Positions 9,059 through 19,600 are shown, counted from the first letter of the stretch. The stretch is 64,000 nt of DNA from Burkholderia oklahomensis C6786 (GCF_000959365.1 NZ_CP009556.1:1674001-1738000); one strand, 5' to 3'. Program-made: numbers and translations. Notes: generated by a model from the letters alone, not told the origin.

Positions 9059-9262
9059 ATGGATACCGGTACCGTCAAGTGGTTCAACGACAGCAAGGGT
9101 TTTGGCTTCATTTCGCCGGATTCGGGAGGCGACGATCTGTTCGCGCACTTCTCCGAAATCAGGGGCGAAGGATTCAAGACGCTGGCCGAGAACCAGAAGG
9201 TGAGCTTCGAGACGAAGCGAGGCCCGAAGGGCCTTCAGGCAGCCAACATCAAGGCGCTGTAA
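9059..9262 (+). CDS. Cold-shock domain protein (CspA family)
   Basis: 67 residues, one cold-shock domain. RNP1 (KGFGFI, residues 13-18) and RNP2-like DLFAHF (26-31) are intact, as is the TGTVKWFND opening. It binds single-stranded RNA/DNA and melts RNA structure in the cytoplasm. The start ATG is preceded by TAGGGATT. Upstream lie a sigma-70 promoter and a structured leader; downstream is a strong hairpin (9280-9306). Confidence 0.96.
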   Translation: MDTGTVKWFNDSKGFGFISPDSGGDDLFAHFSEIRGEGFKTLAENQKVSFETKRGPKGLQAANIKAL

Positions 9263-9279
9263 GCTGTAACGCTCGATAC

Positions 9280-9306
9280 GCCCGATGCCGCAAACGTGCA
9301 TCGGGC
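9280..9306 (+). terminator. Hairpin after the cold-shock gene
   Basis: GCCCGATGC (9280-9288) pairs perfectly with GCATCGGGC (9298-9306) around a 9-nt loop, 17 bp after the stop. There is no U-tract, so it may stabilise the 3' end or act with Rho rather than be a classical terminator. Confidence 0.5.
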
Positions 9307-9454
9307 CTATGGGCCGGATTTCCACGAAGCCGGCCGCGCATCGATCTCCCCTCCCAAGGCGACGCTCGCTCACTTGCCTGCGTCCGCGCCTCTTCGCGAA
9401 CGAATTCGTGCCGACAGAGATCGGCGGAATTCACGTTCGACTACTAAAATTACA

Positions 9455-9676
9455 ATGCAAATGACTTCCATGACTTACCGCGGTTACGCGGTTCAATCTT
9501 TCGCGCACCGTCTGTCCGACGGCTATTTTTCATCCAACCTGTTGCTCGAGAAATCGCAGGCACACGCCGACGAGGCGCTTTATCGCTTCTATGCGCTCGA
9601 CTATTTTTCCACCGAGGAAGAGGCGGTTCGCTACTCGAGCCGCTGGGCGCGCAACTGGATCGATACGCGCGGCTGA
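9455..9676 (+). CDS. Small hypothetical protein downstream of the cold-shock gene
   Basis: 73 residues, MQMTSMTYRGYAVQSFAHRL..., rich in Tyr/Phe/Trp with a conserved-looking centre (ALDYFSTEEEAVRYSSRWARNWIDTR). No family recognised. Alternative ATGs lie at 9461 and 9470; no strong ribosome site precedes any of them. Its composition and codon use differ from the random frames around it, so it is probably real; a stress-related role is suggested only by position. Confidence 0.6.
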   Translation: MQMTSMTYRGYAVQSFAHRLSDGYFSSNLLLEKSQAHADEALYRFYALDYFSTEEEAVRYSSRWARNWIDTRG

Positions 9677-10215
9677 ATGTCGACGCGTCGCGCTGGGGTG
9701 AGCGACGCGCGGTCGAGCCGTCGACGAGCGTCGCGGACGGCGCGCGCGGCGGCGCCGGATCACGACGGAGCATCTCTTGCGCATGGAGCGCGCCGTTCGG
9801 GCTGCACAACGATATGCGCGCGGTTGCTCCGGGCTTGCGTGGACGCCGAGATCGATGTGCAGTCGTTCGACGAATTTGCCGCGCTCGAAGTGCTGGCGCC
9901 GTCGTTGCTCGAGCCGGAAATCGGGCGGGAAATGAGCGCGTCTGCGCGCCAGTTCGGCTGGACGCTGGCCGATCATGATGCAGCCGCGTCGCATCGGTGC
10001 GGTCCGCTCGAACGGTCGGGCGGACCGGCGGAATGCGATACGGTTCGCATCGCGATGTTGCCTGGCGACGCGCATCGGCTTGCGCGATCTGCGTCGATTC
10101 ACGATGCGTCGAATCCGGCGTCGTGCGCCGGGCGCCCGCGGAAAGGCTTCCGCCGACACCCGGGCGGGCGCATGAGGGCACCCTGAATTTCGTCGCGCGG
10201 TGAAGCCGGACGACG
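9677..10215. other. 539-bp stretch with no supportable gene
   Basis: Long open frames on both strands are Arg/Ala-rich and look like shadows of GC-rich sequence. I see no domain, ribosome site or RNA gene. Confidence 0.55.
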
Positions 10216-10671
10216 TTACGAGCAGGTCTTGCCGTGCGACGGGCGGAAGCCCTTCGCCTTCGCTTCGGATTCCGACATGTATGCTCCTTGCTTCGTCTTG
10301 CCATAGCGTTTGTCGCTCGGGCAGTGATAGACCTTCGTGCCGGTATTCACCCACACTTGGCCCGGGGCGCCGGCCGGCGCCGAACTTTTCGCTGCCGTCG
10401 CACCCGACGCGGCAACCGCGCCCGATGCCGCCGCGACGGGCGCGGCAGCCATCGGCGTGCCGCTCGCTGCCACGGCCTTCGATGCGCCGTACCAGGACTT
10501 CAAGCCCTTGTGGCTCGAGCATGCTCCTTTCTTCGATGCGCCGGAATAGAACGTGCCGTCTTTGCAAAGACCGGTCGTGCCGGCGGGCGCGCTTGCCGGC
10601 GCTTGCGCAAAGCTGCTGATCGAGATGCACAAGCCGGCGGCGAGTGCCGTGAGAATGGCGGTCTTTTTCAT
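10216..10671 (-). CDS. Secreted DUF3761-type protein
   Basis: 151 residues with a clear signal peptide (MKKTAILTALAAGLCISISSFAQA, cleaved after AQA near residue 24). The mature part has a Cys-containing GLCKDGTFYSGASKKGACSSH... module typical of DUF3761, an Ala-rich linker (about 68-105), then a second Cys module VYHCPSDKRYGKTKQGAYMS ending KTC. It is presumably periplasmic or extracellular. The function of this family is unknown; the four Cys could form disulfides. Confidence 0.75.
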   Translation of the reverse strand: MKKTAILTALAAGLCISISSFAQAPASAPAGTTGLCKDGTFYSGASKKGACSSHKGLKSWYGASKAVAASGTPMAAAPVAAASGAVAASGATAAKSSAPAGAPGQVWVNTGTKVYHCPSDKRYGKTKQGAYMSESEAKAKGFRPSHGKTCS

Positions 10672-10946
10672 TTCTACTCCTGACTATCCGGGTTGGCGCA
10701 TATGCGCTTGCGTGACCGTGCGCGCTCGCATTGCGGCACGCGTGCGGCCCTGACGCGGATGCATGCGCCAGTACTGTCAATAACTCCCGGGCCTAGCATC
10801 CGGTTGACCGGCGAATCGCGGATGGCCTCGTATCGTTGCAACGATGCGTGACAATGTGTAACGGGCCTGGCGCGGCGGGGCGGCCGGTGCGGTCATGAGA
10901 TACTCGCCACCCTGCCGCGTTGCGGCGTATATCGACGGGAGTCGCC

Positions 10947-11207
10947 GTGTTTGCGAGTTTTGAACCGACCGCCACCGGGTTTGTCGCGGAAATCGACGGA
11001 TGCCGTTGCAGCATCGAGGGCGCGCCGTCGCCGATCGCCGATCGGATCGACTGGCGGTGGACGATTTCGCAGCCGGAGCCGGACAACCTCGACGGCTCCG
11101 ATCCTTACAAATATGAAGTGCTCGCGATGGGCGAAACCGTGACGCCGCTGCAGGCCGAGCAGCAAATCGTCGCGTGGCTCGAAGCGCATCCGCCCGAGGA
11201 CGCGTGA
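10947..11207 (+). CDS. Hypothetical protein, 86 residues
   Basis: Begins with GTG (MFASFEPTATGFVAEIDGCRC), preceded by GGGAG six bases upstream; a TTG at 10920 is a weaker alternative. Acidic, with no signal peptide or membrane segment. Sequence such as PYKYEVLAMGETVTPLQAEQQIVAWLEAHPPED is consistent with a compact soluble protein. No family recognised. Confidence 0.6.
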   Translation: MFASFEPTATGFVAEIDGCRCSIEGAPSPIADRIDWRWTISQPEPDNLDGSDPYKYEVLAMGETVTPLQAEQQIVAWLEAHPPEDA

Positions 11208-11235
11208 CGCTGCGGCCGGCCGCAGGCCGCGCCGG

Positions 11236-11586
11236 TCATGCCATCGCGACGTAGACCTTGCGCAGCGTATCGCGGATTTCCCATACGCCGACGGTATCGG
11301 CGGGGAAGAACAGCGTGTCGCCCGCGCGAAGCTCGACCGGCCCGCCGCCCGCCGGCGTGAACGTGCACGCGCCCGACAGGATGTGCATCACCTCGGCGTT
11401 CGCGAGCTGCCGCTCGAAGCGGCCCGGCGAGCATTCCCACAGCCCGGCCTGATTGTCGCCCGCGCCTTCGAGCGGGACGTCGAGGCAGCGGGTGCGCGCG
11501 ACGGTCGCGCCGAGCGGACGGGCGACCGCGCCGGCGTCCTCGAGGCCGGCGGCGCCGACGGATTGGGAAATGACGGTGATGGGCAT
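11236..11586 (-). CDS. Cupin-domain protein (DUF861/Cupin_3 type)
   Basis: 116 residues forming a single small cupin. The core GLWECSPGRFERQLANAEVMHILSG followed by FTPAGGGPVELRAGDTLFFPADTVGVWEIRDTLRKVYV matches the EutQ/ureidoglycine-type cupin_3 pattern. The metal-binding His residues of classical cupins are reduced to one (EVMHIL). It lies 65 bp downstream of the haloacid dehalogenase gene on the same strand and may be co-transcribed. Substrate unknown. Confidence 0.8.
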   Translation of the reverse strand: MPITVISQSVGAAGLEDAGAVARPLGATVARTRCLDVPLEGAGDNQAGLWECSPGRFERQLANAEVMHILSGACTFTPAGGGPVELRAGDTLFFPADTVGVWEIRDTLRKVYVAMA

Positions 11587-11651
11587 CTGACTCGTTCCGT
11601 ACGGTTCGTGCTGATTGGAAATTGAAAGGAACGCCGCGCGCGGCGCGCCGG

Positions 11652-12350
11652 TCAACGGCCGGCGTCGACCGCGTCCGCGAGTTCCGCGAGCGAGCGGAAG
11701 TGATAGTCGGGGCGGGTGATCTCGGATTCGATCGTGCCGCCCGAACCTCGCTGCGCATGGCGGCGCTCGATCCAGCAAGTCGCGATGCCGAGCCGCATCG
11801 ACACGCCGATGTCGTGATACTGGCTCTGCGCGACGTGCAGGTTGTCTTCCTGTCGATAGCCCCACGCGCCTTCGAAACGGCCGCGCGCATACGCGAAGTA
11901 GCGCGGATCGGGTTTTTCGCATAGCGCGTCGTCGCAGCTCAGTTCGAGATCGAACGGATGATCGAGCGTCGCGCAGAAATGCTCGAGCGCCCACTGCTGC
12001 GCATTCGTCATCGTCACCAGCTTGAAATGCTTGCGCAGACGCTTGAGCGCGTCGACCGAATCGGCGAAGGCGGGCCAGCGCGCGACCGAGTCGCGAAAGC
12101 CCCGGGCGATCGCATCGTCGTCTGGCAGGCCGAGCGCGGGCGCGACCGCGCGCCAGCATCGGACGAGGTCGTCGGGATACCAGGTCGCGTTCGCGTCCTT
12201 GCGGGCGATGCGGTAGGCGCGCAGGAAATCCTCGTCGGTGATTCGCGCGCCGGGCGCGACGTCGTGCACGTAGTCGAGCATGCCGCGCTCGAAGTCGATC
12301 AACGTGCCGACGACGTCGAAGGTCAGGACTTTGAATCGGGTGACGCTCAT
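11652..12350 (-). CDS. Haloacid dehalogenase-like hydrolase (L-2-haloacid dehalogenase type)
   Basis: 232 residues. HAD motif I is FDVVGTLIDFERG (Asp nucleophile, residue 11), motif II is the Thr in VTMTNAQ, and motif III/IV lie in EKPDPRYF and the later acidic segment. The cap begins after motif I as in type II haloacid dehalogenases, but the second position of motif I is Val where phosphatases have Asp, which fits dehalogenase rather than phosphatase activity. The exact substrate is unknown. Transcribed toward the cupin gene. Confidence 0.82.
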   Translation of the reverse strand: MSVTRFKVLTFDVVGTLIDFERGMLDYVHDVAPGARITDEDFLRAYRIARKDANATWYPDDLVRCWRAVAPALGLPDDDAIARGFRDSVARWPAFADSVDALKRLRKHFKLVTMTNAQQWALEHFCATLDHPFDLELSCDDALCEKPDPRYFAYARGRFEGAWGYRQEDNLHVAQSQYHDIGVSMRLGIATCWIERRHAQRGSGGTIESEITRPDYHFRSLAELADAVDAGR

Positions 12351-12866
12351 GGTGGGGCGGGCTCGCTGGGTTGGGGCGATGTGACGCGTGATGTGGCCGG
12401 CCGACACGATGACTGTCGACGCGCCGGCATTCGGTGCCGATGACGACGACGGCAGTGCGGCCAGCGTCGCGCGTCGCGGATTCGCGCGCGTTGCTGCGGA
12501 CCGGTCGCGTGTCGCGCCGGACATCGTTCGGCGTGCGATCAGCTTAAACGCAGGCCGCGTCGCAGCGATGCCGAATTGGCCGGGGCGGACCGCAGCGTAT
12601 GCCGAATTGCCGGGCTCGACTGGGGAAATGTGTCGAATCGTGAGCTTCGGGCGAGGCGAAGGCGAATCCGGATACGCTCGGCGGCTGAAATATGGGTTCC
12701 CGCTGCGGCGCGTCCGACGGCCGCGTTGCACCTGGCCCAGCCACGCAGTGTGCCGCCCGCGCATTCATCCGATCCTGCCGAGCCCTTTCCTCGAATAGGG
12801 CTTCCCGCCGACATTGCGCGTTCCATTGTTACACTTGCGTCAACTTTCCCTCTGCCGAAGCCCGCC
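12351..12866. other. 516-bp divergent intergenic region
   Basis: No gene is supported. It separates the minus-strand dehalogenase from the plus-strand dehydrogenase and should contain both promoters; I could not place them confidently. Confidence 0.5.
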
Positions 12867-13799
12867 ATGAAGCCCCAGCTTCTCGTGCTGATCCCGCTGC
12901 GCGACCATGCGCACGCGCAACTCGCCGACGCATTCGACGTCGTCTACGCGCCCGGCCCCGACGAACGCAGCCACGCGATAACGGAACGCGGCGCCGCCGT
13001 GCGCGCCGTGCTGACGAACGGCACTACCGGCCTGCTCGCCGACGAGATCGCGCGCTTGCCGAACCTCGAGTTCGTCGGTGCGCTCGGCGCCGGCTACGAG
13101 AACGTCGCGGTGGCCGACGCGCGCTCGCGAGGGATCGTCGTCGTCAACGGCGCGGGCACCAACGACGACTGCGTCGCCGATCACGCGTTCGCGCTGCTGC
13201 TCGCGGCGGTGCGCGGCGTCGCGAGGCTCGATGCGGCGTGCCGTGCGGGCGTATGGCGCGACGCGCTGCCGATGCAGCCGAACGTTTCCGGCAAGAAGCT
13301 CGGGATCGTCGGCCTCGGCAGCATCGGCCAGAAAGTCGCGCGCCGCGCGGCGGGCTTCGATCTCGAGATCGGCTATCACAATCGCACGTCGCGCGAAGGC
13401 GTCGCGTACCGCTATTTCGCCGAGCTCGAAGCGCTTGCGCGCTGGGCGGATTTTCTCGTCGTCGCGACGCCGGGCGGCGCAGCGACGCGGCATCTGATCG
13501 ACGCGCGCATTCTCGGTGCGCTCGGCGAGCACGGTTTTCTCGTCAACGTGTCGCGCGGCAGCGTCGTCGACACGGCGGCGCTCGCCGACGCATTGCGTGC
13601 GGGCCGCATTGCCGGCGCAGGGCTCGACGTCTATGAAGGCGAGCCTGAGCCGCCGAGCGCGCTGACCGGTCTCGACAACGTCGTGCTGACGCCGCATATG
13701 GGCGGCTGGTCGCCGGAGGCGTTCGACCGCTCGGTGCGGCAGTTCCTCGACAACGCGGCGCGTCACTTCGCGGGGCAGCCAGTGCTGACGCCGATCTGA
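12867..13799 (+). CDS. D-2-hydroxyacid dehydrogenase (glyoxylate/hydroxypyruvate reductase-like)
   Basis: 310 residues. The NAD(P) Rossmann motif is LGIVGLGSIGQKVARRA, catalytic Arg lies in VNVSRGSVVDTAAL, Glu in DVYEGEPEPP and the His in LTPHMGGWSPEAF. It should reduce a 2-keto acid to a D-2-hydroxy acid with NAD(P)H in the cytosol. The Asn-Arg after strand 2 (YHNRTS) suggests NADPH preference, as in hydroxypyruvate reductases. Start chosen at the ATG giving the normal family length. An OsmC gene follows 42 bp later and may be co-transcribed. Confidence 0.9.
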   Translation: MKPQLLVLIPLRDHAHAQLADAFDVVYAPGPDERSHAITERGAAVRAVLTNGTTGLLADEIARLPNLEFVGALGAGYENVAVADARSRGIVVVNGAGTNDDCVADHAFALLLAAVRGVARLDAACRAGVWRDALPMQPNVSGKKLGIVGLGSIGQKVARRAAGFDLEIGYHNRTSREGVAYRYFAELEALARWADFLVVATPGGAATRHLIDARILGALGEHGFLVNVSRGSVVDTAALADALRAGRIAGAGLDVYEGEPEPPSALTGLDNVVLTPHMGGWSPEAFDRSVRQFLDNAARHFAGQPVLTPI

Positions 13800-13841
13800 C
13801 GAACGGGAATCCCAACGCCGACTCAAGGAGAAGGAGAAGCG

Positions 13842-14330
13842 ATGTCGACCTACACGGCCGAAGTGACGTGGCAGAAGCAGGAAAGTGAGGCGTTCACGGA
13901 CAACCGCTACAGCAGGAAGCACGAGTGGCGCTTCGACGGCGGTGTCCGCGTACCGGCGTCGAGCTCGCCGCACGTGGTGCGCGTGCCGTTTTCCGATCCG
14001 GCGGCGGTCGATCCGGAAGAGGCGTTCGTCGCGGCATTGTCGAGCTGCCACATGCTGTGGTTCCTGTCGCTCGCCGCGCAGAAGAAGTTCGTCGTGACGG
14101 GCTACCGCGATGTGGCCGAAGGCACGATGGAAAAGAACGCCGAAGGCAAGGAAGTGATGACGCGCGTCGTGCTGAAGCCGTACGTCACGTTCGGTGGCGA
14201 GCGCGTGCCGACGCACGAAGACGTCGACGCGCTGCATCACGCGGCGCACGAGGCGTGCTATCTCGCGAATTCGGTCAAGACCGAGATCGGCGTCGAAGGG
14301 AGTTGGGCGCACGAGCGCGCGCCCGACTGA
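13842..14330 (+). CDS. OsmC family peroxidase-like protein
   Basis: 162 residues, OsmC/Ohr fold. The first redox Cys is in AALSSCHMLWFLSLAA (about residue 69) and the second in AHEACYLANSVKTEI (about 142), with the conserved Arg in the N-terminal half. These proteins reduce organic hydroperoxides. The form with YSRKHEWRFDGG at the start is the YhfA/OsmC-like subgroup. A strong ribosome site (AAGGAGAAGGAG) precedes the ATG. Confidence 0.9.
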   Translation: MSTYTAEVTWQKQESEAFTDNRYSRKHEWRFDGGVRVPASSSPHVVRVPFSDPAAVDPEEAFVAALSSCHMLWFLSLAAQKKFVVTGYRDVAEGTMEKNAEGKEVMTRVVLKPYVTFGGERVPTHEDVDALHHAAHEACYLANSVKTEIGVEGSWAHERAPD

Positions 14331-14464
14331 CGAAAGCCGCGAACGACGCGCGGCGGGCGCATGTCGAGCGAAGCGTGCCGTGTACGTGGGTCATGCAAGT
14401 TGGCATGCCGAAGTTTTCCGGCGGCAGCCGGCGCGCCGCGCAATGAGCGAGAGGCGAATCGCGA

Positions 14465-14698
14465 TTGCCGGGGCGAATGGACACGGTGCCGCTAGCGCGC
14501 TTCCCGCGCGATCTCGCCGAGCATCTACCGGCGGAATGCGAGATTGAAACGTTCCTTGCGACGCGGCCCGGCGAACCGCTGAAGCGTAGGGCTCCGCAGC
14601 CCGTGCTGCTGGCGGGCGTGGCTGTGGGCCGAATCTCGCTGCAACGCGCATTCGTCGAGCACGTGGGCGTCACGCCGGCCGAATATCGGAAGCGATAA
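14465..14698 (+). pseudogene. Possible remnant of an AraC-family regulator
   Basis: The last 23 residues, GRISLQRAFVEHVGVTPAEYRKR, match the second helix-turn-helix and terminal signature of AraC-type regulators, but the first HTH and the sensor domain are missing and the upstream sequence is unlike the family. It lies between osmC and the convergent MFS gene in a 463-bp gap that has no intact gene. Evidence is limited to this short tail. Confidence 0.4.
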
Positions 14699-14793
14699 GC
14701 GGAAGGAACCGGGGCGGAGCGGGCCGCGTCGCGGTGGTCCGCGGCCACGTTCGCGCCGTTCGCCGCGACTGCGGCGGTGGCCGTGGCCGCCGA

Positions 14794-16230
14794 TCAGTTC
14801 GCCACCGCGCCGGCGGAATCGCGGGCGGCGTCGCTCGTGTCATCCGTCGATGCGAGCGACTCGAGCGCCATGCCTTTCGTCTCGATCCCCAGTACGCCGA
14901 CCGTAAGCGCAGCGATGACGAACGACAGCGCGCCGAGGGTGAACACGCCGCCTTGCCCGAAGATCGGCAGCACGATGCCGACCGCGTACGGTCCGATCAG
15001 CGAGCCGATCCGCCCGATCGCCGATGCGAAACCCGAGCCCGTCGCGCGCGCGCCCGTGCCGTACAGCTCCGGCGTGTACGTATAGAGCACTGCCCACATC
15101 CCGAACAGGAAGAACTGCATCGCGAGCCCGGTGCAGACGAGCAGCGTCGCGCTGCCGCCGAACAGCGCGCTTTGGCCGTATGCGTAAGCCATCGCGCCGC
15201 CGCCGATGAGCGAAGCGATGCACGTCGGCTTGCGTCCCCAGCGCTCGACGAGCCATGCGGCGCACAAGAAGCCGGGGATGCCGCCGAGCGAGATCAGCAC
15301 CGTATAGAACACCGATTGCGTGACGGCGAAGCCGGCCTGCTGCAGCAGCGCGCCGAGCCACGACGTGAGGCCGTAGAACCCGAGCAGCGCGAAGAACCAC
15401 AGCAGCCACACCATCGTCGTGCGGCGGCGGTAAGCGGCGCTCCAGATTTCGCGGAACGCGCCTCGGCCGCGCGCGGCGACGGGCTCCGCGAGCCGCGATG
15501 GTGCAGGCAGGCTCGAGACGCGCGCGGACTGCATCACTTTCGTCTCGACGTGCGCGAGCACGCGCTCGGCCTCGGCGAGTCGGCCGTGATGCTCGAGCCA
15601 GCGCGGCGATTCCGGCACGAGGCGGCGCACGACGAGCACAAACACGGCGGGAAGCGCAAGCAGCGCGAACACGGTGCGCCAGCCGAACAGCGGCAATACG
15701 AAGTACGAAACGATTCCGGCGGTGATGAAGCCGAGCGGCCAGAAGCCGTCCATCAGCGCGATCAGCCGGCCGCGCCTCGCGGCGGGGACGAACTCGGACA
15801 GCAGCGTCTGCGCGACCGGAAATTCCATCCCCATGCCGATGCCGAGCAGCACGCGGTAGACGATCAGCGCGTCGACGCTTTGCGCGGTCGAGCACAGGTA
15901 CGACGCCGCGCCCCACAGCACCATGCTCCACTGGAACACGGGGCGCCGGCCGAACCGGTCGGCGAGGAGGCCCGCGACCGCGGCGCCGAGCACCATCCCG
16001 AAGAAGCTCGCGCTGGCGACGAGGCCGGCAGTCGCGGTCGACAGGCCGAACTCCTTCTTGATCGAACCGAGCACGAAGGTCATCGTGCCGAGGTCGACCG
16101 AATCGAAGAAGAACGCGATCGCGATGATCACGAAGATGAGCTTGTGATAGCCGGAAAACGGCAATCGTTCGAGGCGGGCGGCGGCGCTGGCGCGCGCGGC
16201 GCTCGAAGGGGCGGCGGGGGCGGCTGGCAT
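14794..16230 (-). CDS. MFS transporter (sugar-porter/aromatic-acid-like)
   Basis: 478 residues with 12 predicted membrane helices, the first at FVIIAIAFFFDSVDLGTMTFV (split here as FVIIAIAFFFDSVDLG). The loop 2-3 MFS signature is LLADRFGRRPVF; the matching loop 8-9 motif is WLVERWGRKPTCI. Sequence such as FELSTATAGL and PVAQTLLSEFVPAARRGRL puts it near the SV2/sialate/niacin group of metabolite:H+ symporters. It is an inner-membrane protein of unknown substrate, possibly a carboxylate. It stands alone between osmC and the BKACE-like gene. Confidence 0.85.
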   Translation of the reverse strand: MPAAPAAPSSAARASAAARLERLPFSGYHKLIFVIIAIAFFFDSVDLGTMTFVLGSIKKEFGLSTATAGLVASASFFGMVLGAAVAGLLADRFGRRPVFQWSMVLWGAASYLCSTAQSVDALIVYRVLLGIGMGMEFPVAQTLLSEFVPAARRGRLIALMDGFWPLGFITAGIVSYFVLPLFGWRTVFALLALPAVFVLVVRRLVPESPRWLEHHGRLAEAERVLAHVETKVMQSARVSSLPAPSRLAEPVAARGRGAFREIWSAAYRRRTTMVWLLWFFALLGFYGLTSWLGALLQQAGFAVTQSVFYTVLISLGGIPGFLCAAWLVERWGRKPTCIASLIGGGAMAYAYGQSALFGGSATLLVCTGLAMQFFLFGMWAVLYTYTPELYGTGARATGSGFASAIGRIGSLIGPYAVGIVLPIFGQGGVFTLGALSFVIAALTVGVLGIETKGMALESLASTDDTSDAARDSAGAVAN

Positions 16231-16616
16231 GGCGGTCTCTGGTCGGAAGGCGGCCCCGGCGCGGGATGCGCGGGGCGCGCGGTTTCTTCAGTAGACTTGA
16301 CCATTATTCGCCGCCATAGAAGGAAAGCGGCATGCGGCTGGAACGGGTGCGCCATGGGCAAGGGCGCCCGCACGCATCCTGCCGATGCGGCGCGATGGCG
16401 AAGCGCCGGCGGGTGACGAGCGTTGCAGATGGGGCGTGACGCCCGTCGCGCACCCGTTTGGCGCGCGAGGCGGATCGTCGGTCGACATGCTGCGTCATTC
16501 GGGCGTCGTCGCGCTGCGCGGGCCATCGCATTCGTCCGGCGACGATGAGAGCGGGCATCGCCCCGCGCCAGCGGGAACCGGCACGCCGGCGCGCGGGCGC
16601 CGACGTGCCGACCCGC
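16231..16616. other. 386-bp intergenic region
   Basis: Between two minus-strand genes. No gene, repeat or convincing terminator seen; the MFS promoter should lie near 16240-16320. Confidence 0.45.
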
Positions 16617-19600
16617 TTACGCGAGTGCCCGCCGCGTCGTCTGATTTGCGCTCGCCCGATAGTCGATCATCGACGACTGCAGCTCGCGCAGGATCGCATG
16701 CGCGCCGGTGTCGGCTGGCGCGTCGTGGAATCGCGCGATCCACTGACGAAGCCACAGCGGGCTCGCGGCCAGGTAGCGGCGAATCGAATGGCCGTCGTCG
16801 AGCCGCGCGTGGTCGTCGAGCAGGAACACGCCCGTCAGCCGCGCGACGATCTTGCCCTGCTGACCTTCCTGCCAGATCGGCGTCGCGTGATCGTAGCGAT
16901 AGTCGGCGGGCTGCGTGTGCACGAGGCAATGCTGCAGCACGTCCGCATGTTCGCCGGGCTGGATCACGTAATGACGGCTCGTGGTGCCGGCGAGGCTGCG
17001 CACGTCGTTGAAGGCGGTCACGTCGACGACCGACGTGCCGAGCCAGTCCAGATGAATGTCCGCAGCGGAGCCGAACGACACGAAGAGCGCGCGATCGAAG
17101 AACGCCCGGAGTTCGTCGCTCGTGAGGCCGAGGCGCTCGCCGTCGCGGCACGTCTGTACGTCGAGTTGCTGTGCGGTCGCGATCCCGGAGCTGTGCGCGA
17201 AGCACTTGAGGAACGGCAACCGTTCGATCTGCTCGTGCTTGATGCGCCGCGCGCGCGAGCCGTCCTGGTAAAGCGGGAATCCGGCCGCGTCGCGGCGCAC
17301 GAGCTGCTGGTCCGTGTAGGCGAGCTTGGCCGGCTTGTCGACGAGGCGCGGCAGCATCAGGCGCTCGTAGATCAGTTGCGATTCCTGGCTGAAGTAGCTG
17401 CCGGCCGGATCCGCGTTCAGTGCGAAGCGGTTGTGCAGCATGCTGGCTTCGATCACCGTTTCGCCGTCGTCGCGGCGTCCCGAATGCGTGATCGCGAGCA
17501 GGCGCAGCGGTGTGTCGCGAGGCGCCTGCTTGGGCGGGCGCAGCGTCGGATCGGCGGCGATCTGCGCGACGAAGCCATGGAATAGCTGAGCCATTCCGTT
17601 CGACAGCTTGAGGCCGAGCGGATAGTTCGTGGTCGGCGTGCTGGGCAGCACGACCCAGTCGACGCTGCCGATCGCGGCCGGCAGCTCGTCCGGCGCGACG
17701 TCGCGGCGCACGGGCGGTTCGCCCGCCGCGGCCGACGTCTCGAGCACGGTCCAGACGGGGCCGCACGCCTTGTGCGACGCGTTCGAGCGGTCGCGCAGCT
17801 CGAGCGTGAGCTCGCGCAGCGCGTGATAGAGCAGCGCCATCGTCGCGCTGTAGCGCGGGCTCTGGCGCAAGCCGAGATTGACGACGTTGCTGTAGTCGCT
17901 GTTGTATCGGCAAGGAATCCCGACCAAATATTCGAGGCAGCGCAGCGGCAGCGGCTTGAACTGGTCGATGCGCACGCTGTAGCTCGCGTTGTCGCGCGTC
18001 ACGGTCTTGCCGGGGCGCGCATAGTCTTCGAGCGCGCGGTCGTACGCATCGATCGAATGGCCGCGCGGCACGAGCAGCTCGCGCGCGAAATTCAGCGCCT
18101 GCGGGATCTGGATGTAGCGGGCGACCAGATATTCGTGGTCTTCATAGCGATCGAGTTCTTCGACAAACGAACGAATCGTGACGCCGAAGCTGCGCGCGGC
18201 CGTGAATACGTGCTCCGCGAGCGCGGCGGGATCGGTCGGCAGCGACGCCGAGCTCGCGAGGTGGGCGGCGAGCCGGTCCTCGATCTTGCGATACGTGTCG
18301 ACGATCGGCCGCAGCGCGTCGAGGATCGTGTCGGCCGATACGAGACGCTCGTCGGCCGGATAGTGCGCGAGCGCCGCCTCGGCTTGCCGGAACAGCGCGA
18401 CGTCGGGGCGCGACATCCCGAGCTCGTCGCGCAGCGTTTCGGCATCGACGATGCCGATGCCGCGGCGCTCGAGCTCGAGCCGCAGCCAACGGACCTGATC
18501 GCCCGTTCCGCACGCCTTGCGCACGCCGCCCGGCACGCGCGTGTCGAACACGTTCAGCGCGTCTTCGAGGCCGACGCGGATGCCGTCGAGGTCGAGCGCG
18601 ATCGCCACGTCGACGAGCATCGCCTGGAACGGGCCCGGCAGCAGCAGCGAAATCTTGCACGACGGGAAGTGGTCGCGCAGCTTGTCGACGGTCGGACGCA
18701 GTTGCGTGGCAGCCAGTTCGACGGCCTTCTCGTGCGCATCGTCGGTGCCCGCCTGCAGCAGCTTCGCGATCGCCTTGCGCGTGGGCACGTCGATCAGCGA
18801 GTCGTCGCTCGTGTCGCCGCTGACGGGGTCGCGATGGTGCTGATCGACCGCGGCCACGAGCATGAACAGCACCGGCACGCCGGCTTTGACGAGCGGCGAC
18901 TGATAGAGCGTGATCGAGTTCTCGACGATCGTGTGGTTGAACACTTCGATCTCGGGCCGCACGCCGAGGTCCGCGAAATGGGCGAGCTGATCGGCAAGGA
19001 ACGCATTCGGGTTGTCGTAGCCGCCGCCCGCCTGGAATACGACGGGGCCGGGGCTGAACGACGCGACGTCGGGCGCGAGTTGCGCATGGCCGTAGCGCTT
19101 CAGGTGCGCACGCCGCAGCGGGCTTTGCGACGCGCGCCGGTCGCCGCGCGCGCTCGTCGACAGATTCAGGATCGCGGACGGCTCCAGGTCGAGCAGCGCG
19201 GGCATGATGTGGTCGTAGTCCTCGAGCACGATGTGGTTGCGCTGCGAGCCGATGCTGATCGGAGCGTTCAGCCCGGGAATTGCGAGTGTCGCCTGATCGT
19301 CGGTCGCGCGCGTGTGCAAGTGGACCGCCGCCGCGCCTTCGCGGAGGGCTTCGCGCGATGCTTCGACGATGCCGTCCGCCGTGATCGGCAGATAAGGCGA
19401 ACGCGCCTTGCCCGGTTGCCAATAGCCGGCGCCGCATATCCGCCAGCCGTTTTCGAACAGCAAATCGAGCACGGCCGCGTTGTCGGCGCGAATTCGCTCG
19501 ACGAAATCCGGCGACAAATATGTGTGGATTCGATCGTGGGTCCAGGTCAGGTGCCCGTCGTCGGTCGCGGTCCAGCCGAATGTCGTGAGCTGCAGGACGA

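Noticed and set aside
9677..10186. 169-codon plus-strand frame after the small gene at 9455
   Set aside because: Ser/Arg/Ala-rich, no ribosome site, competing frame of equal length on the other strand; no support for either.
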